Source: Salininema proteolyticum
Lineage (GTDB): Bacteria > Actinomycetota > Actinomycetes > Mycobacteriales > Micromonosporaceae
Reading direction: 5' to 3'
Assembly (NCBI RefSeq): GCF_042685645.1
Contig: NZ_JBHUNX010000001.1
Coordinates: 3,038,001-3,102,000, forward strand
DNA: 64,000 nt
Shown: positions 7,590 through 16,785 of the stretch, in pieces
Layout: each line of letters begins with the position of its first letter
Position numbering within the stretch: position 1 is the stretch's first letter
Notes under the pieces: generated by a model
What the model was told of the DNA's origin: nothing
The model's input: only the letters and a program-made list of their open reading frames with translations
The model's database searches: none
Program-made: the position numbers and the translations under genes

Positions 7590-8693
7590 TCAGTCGTTGG
7601 CGAAGAGGTCGGGCCTCTTCCGGAGGGTGTCGCGGAGGGCCTCCAGGAAGGCGGTGGTCTCGTCCGGTGTTCCGGCGGTGATCCGCAGGCGTCCGGCCAG
7701 TCCGATGTCGCGGACGAGGACGCCGCGGTCGAGCAGTTCGCTCCAGACGGCGTGCGGGTCGGCCAGTCCGCCCATGAGGACGAAGTTGGCGTCCGAGTCG
7801 GCCACGGGCAGGCCCCAGTGGCGGACGGTCTCCACGATGCGGTCGCGCTGGGCGCGGAGCTGGTCGACCTCGGCCTGCAGCTCTCCGGCGCTGGCCAGGG
7901 CGCCGCGGGCGGCGGCCTGCGTGATGGCCGAGAGGTGGTAGGGCAGGCGGACCAGCAGCAGCGCCTCCACGACCGACGGGTCGGCCGCGAGGTAGCCCAC
8001 GCGCGCGCCCGCGAAGGCGAAGGCCTTCGACATGGTGCGGGTGACGACCATGCGGGGCCGGCCGGCGAGGAGGTTGAGCGCGGTGGACTCGGGGTCGCGG
8101 GCGAACTCGGCGTAGGCCTCGTCGACGACGACCACCCCTCGTGCGGCCTCGTAGGCGGCGCGCACGGTCTCCGGGTCCAGCGCGGTGCCGGTCGGGTTGT
8201 TGGGCGAGACGAGGAAGACGACGTCGGGGTCGTGCTCCTTGACGCGCGCCGCGACGTACTCCGCGTCGAGCGTGTAGTCGCCGTGGCGGCCGGCGTCGGT
8301 GAAGGCGGTTCCGGTGCCGCGGGCCAGCAGCGGATGCATGGAGTAGGAGGGCATGAAGCCCAGCGCGGTGCGGCCGGGTCCGCCGAAGGCCTGCAGGAGC
8401 TGCTGCAGGATCTCGTTGGAGCCGTTGGCCGCCCATACGTTGTCGGCCTCCAGGCCGTGGCCGAGGTAGGCGGCCAGGTCCTCGCGCAGCGCCGTGGCGT
8501 CGCGGTCGGGGTAGCGGTTGAGGTGCTCCAGCTCGGCGCCGATGTAGGCGGCGATCCTGTCGCGGACGGCCTCGGAGAGCGCGTAGGCGTTCTCGTTGGT
8601 GTTGAGCGCCACCGGCACGTCGATCTGCGGGGCGCCGTAAGGCGACTTCCCCCGCAGGTCTTCGCGCAGCAGCGCCTCGATCTCGTGGTTCAC
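7590..8693 (-). CDS. hisC: histidinol-phosphate aminotransferase
   Basis: 367 residues, fold-type I PLP enzyme converting imidazole acetol phosphate to histidinol phosphate. Visible: ALNTNENAY near the start, ANGSNEILQQLL, SPNNPTGT, VVVVDEAYAEF (Asp191/Tyr194 for the cofactor) and TRTMSKAFAFAGARVGY with the Schiff-base Lys223. It begins 79 bp after hisD across a GC-rich repeat region (about 8715-8770) and is followed ten bases later by hisB. Confidence 0.95.
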   Translation of the reverse strand: MNHEIEALLREDLRGKSPYGAPQIDVPVALNTNENAYALSEAVRDRIAAYIGAELEHLNRYPDRDATALREDLAAYLGHGLEADNVWAANGSNEILQQLLQAFGGPGRTALGFMPSYSMHPLLARGTGTAFTDAGRHGDYTLDAEYVAARVKEHDPDVVFLVSPNNPTGTALDPETVRAAYEAARGVVVVDEAYAEFARDPESTALNLLAGRPRMVVTRTMSKAFAFAGARVGYLAADPSVVEALLLVRLPYHLSAITQAAARGALASAGELQAEVDQLRAQRDRIVETVRHWGLPVADSDANFVLMGGLADPHAVWSELLDRGVLVRDIGLAGRLRITAGTPDETTAFLEALRDTLRKRPDLFAND

Positions 8694-8772
8694 GGGCGCT
8701 TTTCTCCGTCGTTCTCTTCTGCCGCCGCCGGCGGCGGCGGCGCCGTTCCTGCCGGCACCGCTTCGGGCGGCA

Positions 8773-10080
8773 CTACTTCTGGAAGCGCGCCGCGACGGCC
8801 TGCCCGTGGGCGGGCAGGTCCTCGGACTCGGCGAAAGTCACGACCTCGGTCATGACCTCGCGCAGGGCCTCGGAGGAGTAGTCGACGACGTGCTGCGTGC
8901 GCAGGAAGGTGTACACCGACAGCCCGCCCGTGTGGCGGGCGCAGCCGCCGGTGGGCAGGACGTGGTTGGATCCGGCGCAGTAGTCGCCCAGGCTGACCGG
9001 CGAGTAGGGGCCGATGAAGATGGCGCCGGCGTTGGTGATGTCGTCGGCCAGCTCGTGCGAGTCGACCGCCTGGATCTCCAGGTGCTCGGCCGCGTAGGCG
9101 TTGGCGACGGCGACGGCCTCGTCCATGTCGGCGACCAGCACCGCGGCCGACTGCGGGCTGGTCAGGGCGGTGTGGATGCGCTCGTTGTGCCGGGCGTCGG
9201 GGACGCGCTCCTCCAGCTCGATGTCCACGGCCTTGGCCAGGGACGGCGAGTCGGTGATGAGGACGGCGGCGGCCGAGGGGTCGTGCTCGGCCTGGCTCAT
9301 GAGGTCGACGGCCACGTGCGCCGGGTCGGCGGTGCGGTCGGCGACGATGGCGATCTCGGTGGGTCCGGCCTCGGCGTCGGTGGAGACCAGCCCGCGCACG
9401 GCGCGTTTGGCGGCGGCCACGTAGACGTTGCCCGGTCCGGAGACGACGTCCACCGGCTCGCACTCGTCGGTGCCGTAGGCGAACATGCCGACGGCGGCCG
9501 GGCCGCCCACGGCGTAGACCTCGTCGAGTCCGAGCATGCCCGCGACGGCGAGGATCCCCGAGTCGGGGAGTCCCCCGTTGCTCTCCTGCGCGGGGCTGGC
9601 CAGCGCGATGGAGTCGACGCCCGCCAGCTGGGCGGGGACGGCGTTCATGATGACCGAGGAGGCCAGCGGGGCGAGCCCGCCGGGCGCGTAGACGCCGACC
9701 CGGCGGACGGGGACGTAGCGCTCGTGCACGTTGGCGCCCGGGGCGACCTCGACGTGCTTGTTGTGGACGACCTGGGCCTCGTGGAAGGCGCGGACGCGGT
9801 TGATGGAGGTCTGGTAGGCCTCCCTCACGGCGGGGTCCAGGTTCTGGACGGCCTTCTTGATCTCCGCGCCCTCGACGCGCAGGGCCTGCAAGCGGACGCG
9901 ATCGAACTTCTCGACGACGTCGACGACCGCCTCCGTGCCCCGGGTCCGGATGTCCTCGAGGATCGGATGGACGGCCTGCAGCGCGGAGGTCACGTCGACC
10001 TCGGCGCGCGGCATCAGCTCGGCGAGCTGACGGGTCGAGTGGGTTGATACACGGTTTGCTAGGTCTATGCGTCTCAACAC
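8773..10080 (-). CDS. hisD: histidinol dehydrogenase
   Basis: 435 residues, zinc-dependent NAD enzyme catalysing the last two oxidations of histidine synthesis. Visible: GLAPLASSVIMN, GPGNVYVAAAKRAV, the family signature region around EAGPTEIAIVAD, the metal-ligand stretch LMSQAEHDP, and GSNHVLPTGGCARHTGGLS. The GTG start at 10080 lies exactly six bases after TACGCT on the minus strand, so the operon mRNA is probably leaderless. It is the first gene of hisD-hisC-hisB-TM-hisH-priA. No leader peptide with His codons or attenuator can be placed upstream. Confidence 0.94.
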   Translation of the reverse strand: MLRRIDLANRVSTHSTRQLAELMPRAEVDVTSALQAVHPILEDIRTRGTEAVVDVVEKFDRVRLQALRVEGAEIKKAVQNLDPAVREAYQTSINRVRAFHEAQVVHNKHVEVAPGANVHERYVPVRRVGVYAPGGLAPLASSVIMNAVPAQLAGVDSIALASPAQESNGGLPDSGILAVAGMLGLDEVYAVGGPAAVGMFAYGTDECEPVDVVSGPGNVYVAAAKRAVRGLVSTDAEAGPTEIAIVADRTADPAHVAVDLMSQAEHDPSAAAVLITDSPSLAKAVDIELEERVPDARHNERIHTALTSPQSAAVLVADMDEAVAVANAYAAEHLEIQAVDSHELADDITNAGAIFIGPYSPVSLGDYCAGSNHVLPTGGCARHTGGLSVYTFLRTQHVVDYSSEALREVMTEVVTFAESEDLPAHGQAVAARFQK

Positions 10081-10195
10081 GCCTCAAGCGTAACCGCCGA
10101 CGAGCGCGGACGCACGCATTGAACCGGCATGTGGAAGGCGGTATGCCCCACTTGTCCGGTATGGTCGGACCGCTCGCGGCGGGCCGCCGGACGGC

Positions 10196-10873
10196 TCAGT
10201 CGGCGGGGCGCAGCCCGGCGTATCGCGACCAGCCGGACATGCCCGTGTAGACGAAGACGGCCACGAAGGCCATCACCGCGACGACACCCAGCTCTAGGTG
10301 CGAGAACACCTCCGTGTACCGCCCGGAGGAGAGCGCGTCCCAGGCGCCGGGCCCGTCGATCTCGGCCAGTTTGACCGTCGGCGGGCGCCACAGATGCCAC
10401 CCGGCGGGGGCGGCCCGGACGGCCTCCCAGAAGCTGTTGAATTGCGTCACACCCCAGTGCCAGGACACGATCTGGTTGCCCAGGCACCCCGCCGCGAGGC
10501 CGAAGAGCATCAGTACTCCCCGGTAGCGGCGCAGCCGGTGCCAGACGATCACCGCGGCGAGAAGCCCCGCCACGGCCCCGGTGAGAGCGAAGGTCAGGTC
10601 GGCCGCGACGAACTGGTCGGGGTAGCGCTCGGCGGTGGCCCAGCCGCCCTCCCCGCGCGAGACGATCTCGACCCGGGGGGTGACCGCCTGCCACCACCAG
10701 GCCAGCGGGTAGCCCAGCGCGGTGAGCGCCAGGGCGGTCAGGAGGGCGACGCCGAAGGTCGCGCCGCGGCGGGGGCGCCTCCGGGACTCGGACCGCGGTT
10801 CGGCGGCGGCCTCCTCGGTGCCCTCCGACTGCTCGGCCGGGTTCTGCGAGGCCTGGATCGGGGATTCAGTCAC
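10196..10873 (-). CDS. DUF2567-type membrane protein
   Basis: 225 residues from a GTG start. An acidic, Glu-rich N-terminal tail is followed by an Arg cluster (ESRRRPRRG) and then by four hydrophobic segments: about residues 40-65, 95-115, 120-140 and 190-212. The topology suggests the N-terminus is cytoplasmic. The extracytoplasmic loop after helix 1 (VEIVSRGEGGWATAERYPD) and the loop before helix 4 (WHLWRPPTVKLAEIDGPG) are the most family-like parts. It resembles the actinobacterial DUF2567 family, whose function is unknown. It lies 115 bp upstream of hisD on the same strand. Confidence 0.75.
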   Translation of the reverse strand: MTESPIQASQNPAEQSEGTEEAAAEPRSESRRRPRRGATFGVALLTALALTALGYPLAWWWQAVTPRVEIVSRGEGGWATAERYPDQFVAADLTFALTGAVAGLLAAVIVWHRLRRYRGVLMLFGLAAGCLGNQIVSWHWGVTQFNSFWEAVRAAPAGWHLWRPPTVKLAEIDGPGAWDALSSGRYTEVFSHLELGVVAVMAFVAVFVYTGMSGWSRYAGLRPAD

Positions 10874-10964
10874 GGTTCAAATAGTGCCACAGGCCCGGCG
10901 GCGGCCGACGGCCAAGTCGCGCATGGCCGGTGCTCCGGCACTGGGCGCGGGGCCGGATGGTCGC

Positions 10965-12119
10965 CTAGTAGCCGTCGATGATCTTGGCGGCGGCCTCGTA
11001 CCAGGCGTTGCGGGTCTGGTCGCGCAGGGCGGAGAACTCGATCTTGGCCCCCGGCTCCAGCGCCGGGTCGTAGGGCACCACGGCGACGTCCTTGGTGCGG
11101 GAGGAGAAGTGCGCGCTCAGGTCCTGCAGGAGCGGCCCCGGGTTCGGGGTCGGCAGCGACAGGAGCGTGACCGCGTCCTTGACGAGGTGGCCGTACCCGT
11201 TCTCCTCCAGGAGGTCCAGCATCCAGTCGGCGCTGAAGGCCGCGTCCTCGCGGGGAACGGTGGTGACCACGAGCCGGTCGGCCGAGGAGACGACGGTGCG
11301 CCAGTTGTGGCTCTCCACGTTGTTCCCCGTGTCGATGCACACTAGTTCGTGTGTGCGCGTGAGGATGTCGAGCATCCGCAGGACCGTGGTCGGATCGAGT
11401 TTCAGCTGCAGCTTGGGGTCCTCGTCGCCGGCGAGGACGTCGAAGGAGCCGTCCGCCGAGTGGCGCAGGAACTCGTCGAGGTGCTCGGGCAGCTGGACCC
11501 CCGCGGCCTCGACGCGGTCGAGGTGCTCGACCAGGTGGCGGATGGTGCGGCCGTGCCGGGCCGACCCCGCCCGCAGTCCCAGGGTCCCGCGCAGTTCGTT
11601 GTCGTCCCAGGCGATCACGCCGCTCTGCTGGGCGCCCCCGGCGGAGCGGGCGCTGCCCAGGGCCGCCGCGGTGAGCACCGTGGCGGTGGTCTTGTGGACG
11701 CCGCCCTTGGGGTTGATGAAGGCGATGACGCGCGAGCGGCCCATGGGGCGGCGCAGCGCGTTGAGGACGGCCGGGTCGGCCTGGCCTCCGCCGCGCGGGT
11801 CGCGCGGCGGGGTGAGGGTCGGAGTCGGGGCGACGGCGCGCTGTGCGGCCGGGGCCGCTTGAGGCGCTTGCGGAGCCGCGGACCGGGCGGGAGAGCCGTA
11901 GACGTTGGGCTGCGACTGGGCGGGGGGTTGCTGCCGCTGCGGCGGCAGGCCGCGGCGCTGCTGCGGAGGCGGAGGCGAGGCAGTCCTGGGCCGCGACGGC
12001 TCCCGGGGTTCCTCGGCGGGGCCGGGCTCCTGGGACTTGTTTCGGCCGCGAGAGAGGAAACTCCTCCACCGGGACGTCGACGTCCGCCTCGGTTCCTTCC
12101 ACCCTTCCGGCGTAGCCAC
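10965..12119 (-). CDS. proline-rich ParA/MinD-like ATPase
   Basis: 384 residues from a GTG at 12119 behind AAGGAGGG; the longer frame upstream has no comparable site. The first 120 residues are basic and then Pro/Gln/Ala-rich, likely disordered. The second part is a SIMIBI-class ATPase with the deviant Walker A KGGVHKTT (138-145) in VIAFINPKGGVHKTTATVLT, a GTLGLRAGS segment, and VCIDTGNNVESHNW as the Walker B-like strand. A Pro-rich tail plus a MinD domain also occurs in EspI-like proteins of type VII secretion loci and in partitioning-type ATPases, but no secretion or parB gene is nearby, so the role is open. Confidence 0.75.
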   Translation of the reverse strand: MATPEGWKEPRRTSTSRWRSFLSRGRNKSQEPGPAEEPREPSRPRTASPPPPQQRRGLPPQRQQPPAQSQPNVYGSPARSAAPQAPQAAPAAQRAVAPTPTLTPPRDPRGGGQADPAVLNALRRPMGRSRVIAFINPKGGVHKTTATVLTAAALGSARSAGGAQQSGVIAWDDNELRGTLGLRAGSARHGRTIRHLVEHLDRVEAAGVQLPEHLDEFLRHSADGSFDVLAGDEDPKLQLKLDPTTVLRMLDILTRTHELVCIDTGNNVESHNWRTVVSSADRLVVTTVPREDAAFSADWMLDLLEENGYGHLVKDAVTLLSLPTPNPGPLLQDLSAHFSSRTKDVAVVPYDPALEPGAKIEFSALRDQTRNAWYEAAAKIIDGY

Positions 12120-12394
12120 GAGCCAAGCCCTCCTTCCTGGAAAGATTGTATTACGTCTCTCCGTACGCACTTCTGGCTATACGATCCCACAACCGGCCGC
12201 GCACGTACAGGCCCGGAGGGCCTGGGCGGCGGCGCCGCCGGCAGGGCGGTCGACGCGGGGGCGGGGCGCTCGCAGGGCGACGGCCACCCCATTACAACAC
12301 AGTCACGAATAGGCCACGGCAAGGAATCGCCGGGTGAAGGTGAGTCGCTCTGCACAATCGTCCAGGGGCGACCCTCCGACCCGGACCCTGCCCC

Positions 12395-12423
12395 TTGTAG
12401 AGCTCCGCGGCGTCTGTGAGAAT
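12395..12423 (+). promoter_or_regulatory. candidate hut operon promoter
   Basis: TTGTAG at 12395-12400, a 17-base spacer, and GAGAAT at 12418-12423, about 170 bp before hutU. It lies in the 474-bp region between the divergent ATPase gene and hutU; the AT-rich stretch at 12145-12190 probably holds the promoter of the ATPase gene. Weak -10 match, so tentative. Confidence 0.4.
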
Positions 12424-12593
12424 AATGTCAAAGAATCCACCAGTCGTGGGCGTAGGTCACGGGCATGCCTCACAGTTGAGACCACCTATCCGAGTCGTGG
12501 CCCCCAACGGCGCCGCGTCGCCGCGGAGACGGCACCCCGCCCCGCGGCGAGCATGCCGGGCCACCGCCCGAGCACCGAAAGGACGGAGACCCA

Positions 12594-14240
12594 ATGGCGC
12601 GTTCTCCCCGCGGAATCGACCTGTCCTGCCTCTCCTGGCAGACCGAGGCCCCCTTCCGCATGCTGCAGAACAATCTCGATCCCGAGGTGGCCGAGCGGCC
12701 CGAGGACCTGGTCGTCTACGGAGGCACCGGCAAGGCGGCCCGGACCCACAAGGACCTCCGCGCCCTCCTGCGGACTCTCCAGACGCTCAAGGACGACGAG
12801 ACGATGCTCGTCCAGTCCGGACGCCCCGTCGGCGTCATGCGGACCCACGAATGGGCCCCGCGCGTCCTGATCGCCAACTCCAACCTCGTCGGCGAGGCCT
12901 CCACCTGGCCCGAGTTCCGGCGCCTGGAGCGAGAGGGCCTCACCATGTACGGGCAGATGACCGCCGGATCATGGATCTACATCGGAACCCAGGGCATCCT
13001 CCAGGGCACCTACGAGACCTTCGCGGCGGTGGCCGCCAAGAAGTTCGGCGGCTCCCTCAAGGGCACGCTGACCCTCACCGCCGGCTGCGGCGGCATGGGC
13101 GGGGCCCAGCCCCTGGCCGTCACCATGAACGAGGGCGCCTGCCTCATCGTCGACGTCGACGCCTCGCGCCTGCACCGCCGCGTCGAGCAGAGCTACCTCG
13201 ACGAGGTCGCCCCCGACGTCGACTCCGCGATCGCGCGCGTCACCGTGGCTAAGAAGAAGGGCCGGGCCCTCTCAGTCGGCCTCGCCGGCAACGCCGCCAC
13301 CGTCCTCCCCGAGCTTCTCCAGCGCGGCCTGGAGGTCGACATCGTCACCGACCAGACCAGCGCCCACGACCCGCTCTCCTACGTCCCCGAGGGCATCGCC
13401 GCCGAGGACGCCCTGGAGGCCGCCCGCCGCGATCCGGAGGACTTCACCAAGTCCGCCCGCGCCGCCATGGCCAAGCACGTGGAGGCCATGGTCGGCTTCC
13501 TCGACAACGGCGCCGAGGTCTTCGACTACGGCAACTCGCTGCGCAACGAGGCCGAACTGGGCGGCTACGAGCGCGCCTTCGCCTACCCGGGCTTCGTGCC
13601 CGCCTACATCCGCCCGCTCTTCTGCGAGGGCAAGGGCCCCTTCCGCTGGGCCGCGCTCTCGGGCAACCCGGCCGACATCCACAAGACCGACAAGGCCGTC
13701 GCGGAGCTCTTCCCCGACAACGACCCGCTGCAGCGCTGGATCCGCCTGGCCGGCGAGAAGGTCGCCTTCCAGGGCCTGCCCTCCCGAATCTGCTGGCTGG
13801 GCCTGGGCGAGCGCGACAAGGCCGGCGTGAAGTTCAACGACATGGTCGCCTCCGGCGAGCTGGAGGCCCCCGTGGCCATCGGCCGCGACCACCTCGACTG
13901 CGGCTCGGTCGCCAGCCCCTACCGCGAGACCGAGGCGATGAAGGACGGTTCGGACGCCATCGCCGACTGGCCGCTGCTCAACGCCCTCGTGAACACGTCC
14001 TCGGGGGCCAGCTGGGTGTCGATCCACCACGGCGGCGGGGTCGGCATCGGCCGCAGCCTCCACGCCGGGCAGGTGACCGTCGCCGACGGGACCGCCCTGG
14101 CGCGCGAGAAGGTCGAGCGCGTCCTGACCAACGACCCGATGATGGGCGTCATCCGCCACGTGGACGCCGGCTACGACGAGGCCGACGAGGTCGCCGACCG
14201 GCTCGGCGTGCGGGTTCCGGCCCGAGAAGGCGAGGAGTAG
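12594..14240 (+). CDS. hutU: urocanate hydratase
   Basis: 548 residues, full length for urocanase, which uses tightly bound NAD as electrophile to hydrate urocanate to imidazolone propionate. Visible: VYGGTGKAARTHKDLRA at the N-terminus, TLTAGCGGMGGAQPLAVTMN, NEGACLIVDVD, the active-site region PSRICWLGLGERDKAG with the conserved Cys, and WVSIHHGGGVGIGRSLHAGQ. Start ATG with GAAAGGA upstream. It is first in hutU-M20-hutF-hutI-hutH; its stop is three bases before the next GTG. Confidence 0.97.
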   Translation: MARSPRGIDLSCLSWQTEAPFRMLQNNLDPEVAERPEDLVVYGGTGKAARTHKDLRALLRTLQTLKDDETMLVQSGRPVGVMRTHEWAPRVLIANSNLVGEASTWPEFRRLEREGLTMYGQMTAGSWIYIGTQGILQGTYETFAAVAAKKFGGSLKGTLTLTAGCGGMGGAQPLAVTMNEGACLIVDVDASRLHRRVEQSYLDEVAPDVDSAIARVTVAKKKGRALSVGLAGNAATVLPELLQRGLEVDIVTDQTSAHDPLSYVPEGIAAEDALEAARRDPEDFTKSARAAMAKHVEAMVGFLDNGAEVFDYGNSLRNEAELGGYERAFAYPGFVPAYIRPLFCEGKGPFRWAALSGNPADIHKTDKAVAELFPDNDPLQRWIRLAGEKVAFQGLPSRICWLGLGERDKAGVKFNDMVASGELEAPVAIGRDHLDCGSVASPYRETEAMKDGSDAIADWPLLNALVNTSSGASWVSIHHGGGVGIGRSLHAGQVTVADGTALAREKVERVLTNDPMMGVIRHVDAGYDEADEVADRLGVRVPAREGEE

Positions 14241-14243
14241 ACC

Positions 14244-15452
14244 GTGGCGTCGGTGGGGGACTTCCGCGACCTCTGGGACCAGATCGACCCGGTCGGACGC
14301 GGCTCCGACGGCGGCTACCACCGCTTCTCCTGGACCGGCGAGGACCGCGCCCTGCGCGAGTGGTTCGCCGCCCAGGCCGAGAAGCGGGGCATGTCCGTCG
14401 AGTGCGACCGCAACGGCAACCAGTACGCCTGGCTCGGCTCCCCGGCCGAAGGCCCGGCGGTGCTGACCGGGAGCCACTTCGACTCCGTCCCCGGCGGCGG
14501 GGCCTATGACGGGCCGCTGGGCATCGTCTCGGGTTTCCTCGCCGTCGACGAGCTGCGCGCCGAGGGCTTCGAGCCCGCGCGGCCGGTCGTGGTCGCCAAC
14601 TTCGTCGAGGAGGAGGGCGGGCGCTTCGGCGTGCCGTGCCTCGGCTCCCGTCTGGCGACCGGCGCGATCACGCCCGAGAAGGCGCGGTCCCTCACCGACC
14701 GCGACGGCGTCTCCTACGCCGAGGCCTTCGCCGACGCGGGTTTCGACCCCGGAGGCATGGGGGCCGACCCCGAGCTTCTGAAGCGGTTCTCCTGCTTCGT
14801 CGAGCTGCACGTCGAGCAGGGGAAGTACCTGGTCGACACCCCCCACCCGGTGGGCGTCGCGAGCGCGATCTGGCCGCACGGGCGCTGGCGGATGGACTTC
14901 ACCGGCGAGGGCAACCACGCCGGGACGACGCGCCTGGCCGACCGCCGGGACCCGATGCTGACCTTCGCCTTCACGGTCCTGGCGGCCCGCAAGGCCGCCT
15001 CCCTCGAGGGCGCGCTGGCCACTGTCGGGCGTGTGGAGGCCAACCCCAACGCCACCAACGCCATCGCCGACCGGGTCACCGGCTGGCTGGACGTGCGGGC
15101 GCCCTCGCAGGACGTGCTCGACAAGGTCCTGGGGCGGCTGACCGAGCAGGTCGAGCAGCGCCGCCTCAAGGACGGCACCGGGGCCGCGATCCGCAGCGAG
15201 TCCCTGTCGGCCGTGGTGGACTTCGACGAGGCCCTGCGCGACAGGGTCGCCGCCCTCCTCGGCGGCGTGCCCGTCCTGCCGACCGGGGCGGGCCACGACG
15301 CCGGCGTGCTCTCCTCGTCACTCCCAACGGCTATGCTGTTCGTACGAAACCCTACCGGGGTATCGCACGCCCCGGCGGAGGGTGCCTCCGACGACGACTG
15401 CGCCTCCGGCGTGCGCGCCCTGGCGAATGTCCTTAAGGAACTCAGTAGGTGA
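14244..15452 (+). CDS. M20 family amidohydrolase (allantoate amidohydrolase-like) of the hut operon
   Basis: 402 residues, GTG start three bases after hutU. Member of the M20 hydantoinase/carbamoylase family: the metal ligands lie in TGSHFDSVPGGGAYDGPLGI, VANFVEEEGGRFGVPCLGSR and FVELHVEQGKYL, with NPNATNAIADR in the lid/dimer domain and the final His in FVRNPTGVSHAPAEG. Homologues are usually named allantoate amidohydrolase, but no purine genes are here. Placed between hutU and hutF, it is the likely N-formylglutamate deformylase step, since no HutG is encoded in the operon; that is inference from context. Its TGA overlaps the hutF GTG. Confidence 0.88.
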   Translation: MASVGDFRDLWDQIDPVGRGSDGGYHRFSWTGEDRALREWFAAQAEKRGMSVECDRNGNQYAWLGSPAEGPAVLTGSHFDSVPGGGAYDGPLGIVSGFLAVDELRAEGFEPARPVVVANFVEEEGGRFGVPCLGSRLATGAITPEKARSLTDRDGVSYAEAFADAGFDPGGMGADPELLKRFSCFVELHVEQGKYLVDTPHPVGVASAIWPHGRWRMDFTGEGNHAGTTRLADRRDPMLTFAFTVLAARKAASLEGALATVGRVEANPNATNAIADRVTGWLDVRAPSQDVLDKVLGRLTEQVEQRRLKDGTGAAIRSESLSAVVDFDEALRDRVAALLGGVPVLPTGAGHDAGVLSSSLPTAMLFVRNPTGVSHAPAEGASDDDCASGVRALANVLKELSR

Positions 15453-16762
15453 AATACTTCGCTCAGTGGGCCTGGCTGGAATCGGGCCCCGAAGCCGACG
15501 TCCTCATAGAGACCAAGGGCGGGCGGATCCAGTCCGTCGCGCCCGGCGCGCCCGAGCCCTCGGGCCGCTTCAAGCGGCTCGGCGGCCTGACGCTGCCCGG
15601 TTTCGCCAATGTCCACTCGCACGCGTTCCACCGGGCCCTGCGCGGTAGGACCTGGGAGAACGGCGGCACGTTCTGGACCTGGCGCGAGAAGATGTACACC
15701 CTCGCCTCCCGTCTGGACCCCGACGGCTACTACCGGCTGGCGCGCGCCGTCTACGCCGAGATGGCCCAGGCGGGGATCACCTGCGTCGGCGAGTTCCACT
15801 ATCTGCACCACCCGCCGTCGGGAGGGCGCTACCGCGACCCCAACGCCATGGGCGCGGCCCTCATCGCCGCCGCGCGCGACGCGGGCATCCGCATCACCCT
15901 GCTCGACGCCCTCTACCTGCAGGGCGGCTTCGGCAAGGAGCTGGCTCCCGAACAGCAGCGCTTCAGCGACGGCACGTTCGACAAGTGGGCGGCGCGCCTC
16001 GAACAGCACCGCCTCGTCGAGGGCGCGAAGCTCGGCTACGCGGCCCACTCGGCGCGCGCCGTCCCCGCCAACCTGTTCAAGCGCCTCGCCGAGCACACCG
16101 AGGGCCGGACCCTCCACATCCACCTCTCCGAGCAGACCGCCGAGAACACCGAGTGCATGTCGGCCTACGGCGTCACCCCCACGGAGCTGCTGCGGCGCAA
16201 CAACCTCCTGCGGCCCGAGACGACCGTCGTCCACGCCACCCACCTCACGAACTTCGACATCACCACCCTCGGCGAGGCCGGGACCTCGGCGTGCTTCTGC
16301 CCCACCACCGAGATCGAGCTGGCCGACGGCATCGGGCCCGCGCGCGCCCTCGCCGGAGCCGGCTCGCCGCTGAACCTCGGCACCGACTCCAACACCTTCA
16401 TCGACATGCTCGCCGAGACCCAGGCCCTGGAGGGCCACCAGCGGCTGGCGACCAACCGGCGGGGCCACTTCAAACCCCGCGACCTCGTCGCCGCCGCCAC
16501 CGTCAACGGCCACCGCTCCCTCGGCTGGGACGACGCCGGCGTCCTCGCCCCCGGAGCCCGCGCCGACCTCGTCACCCTCTCCCTCGACTCCGCCCGGACC
16601 GCCGGGTCGGCGGTCTCGGCCGTCCCCCTCATCGCCGGTGCCTCCGACATCACGAGCGTGGTCGCCGACGGGAAACAGATCGCCAGCCACCGCCAGCATG
16701 CGAGCATAGACACCGCCAGCGAACTCGCGCAGGCCATCGCAGGACTGTGGAACCAGGACTGA
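15449..16762 (+). CDS. hutF: formimidoylglutamate deiminase
   Basis: 437 residues from a GTG that overlaps the preceding stop (GTGA). Amidohydrolase superfamily, metal-dependent; it converts N-formimidoyl-glutamate to N-formylglutamate plus ammonia. Visible: GFANVHSHAFHRALRGRTW with the HxH metal pair, CVGEFHYLHHPPSG, KLGYAAHSARAVP, LHIHLSEQTAENTE with a further metal His, and LGTDSNTFIDMLAE with the catalytic Asp. With the M20 hydrolase next to it, this gives the two-step route from formiminoglutamate to glutamate. Confidence 0.93.
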   Translation: MKYFAQWAWLESGPEADVLIETKGGRIQSVAPGAPEPSGRFKRLGGLTLPGFANVHSHAFHRALRGRTWENGGTFWTWREKMYTLASRLDPDGYYRLARAVYAEMAQAGITCVGEFHYLHHPPSGGRYRDPNAMGAALIAAARDAGIRITLLDALYLQGGFGKELAPEQQRFSDGTFDKWAARLEQHRLVEGAKLGYAAHSARAVPANLFKRLAEHTEGRTLHIHLSEQTAENTECMSAYGVTPTELLRRNNLLRPETTVVHATHLTNFDITTLGEAGTSACFCPTTEIELADGIGPARALAGAGSPLNLGTDSNTFIDMLAETQALEGHQRLATNRRGHFKPRDLVAAATVNGHRSLGWDDAGVLAPGARADLVTLSLDSARTAGSAVSAVPLIAGASDITSVVADGKQIASHRQHASIDTASELAQAIAGLWNQD

Positions 16763-16785
16763 CACACCGACCCGGAGAGAACCGC

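Noticed and set aside
10081..10195. His leader peptide or attenuator before hisD
   Set aside because: The -10 box lies six bases before the GTG, leaving no leader; no run of His codons.
10965..12119. Type VII secretion locus based on the Pro-rich ATPase
   Set aside because: No WXG100, EccC or other secretion genes nearby; similarity in layout only.
13272..16765. Long minus-strand frames opposite hutU, the M20 gene and hutF
   Set aside because: Shadows of conserved plus-strand enzymes; no ribosome site or known domain.
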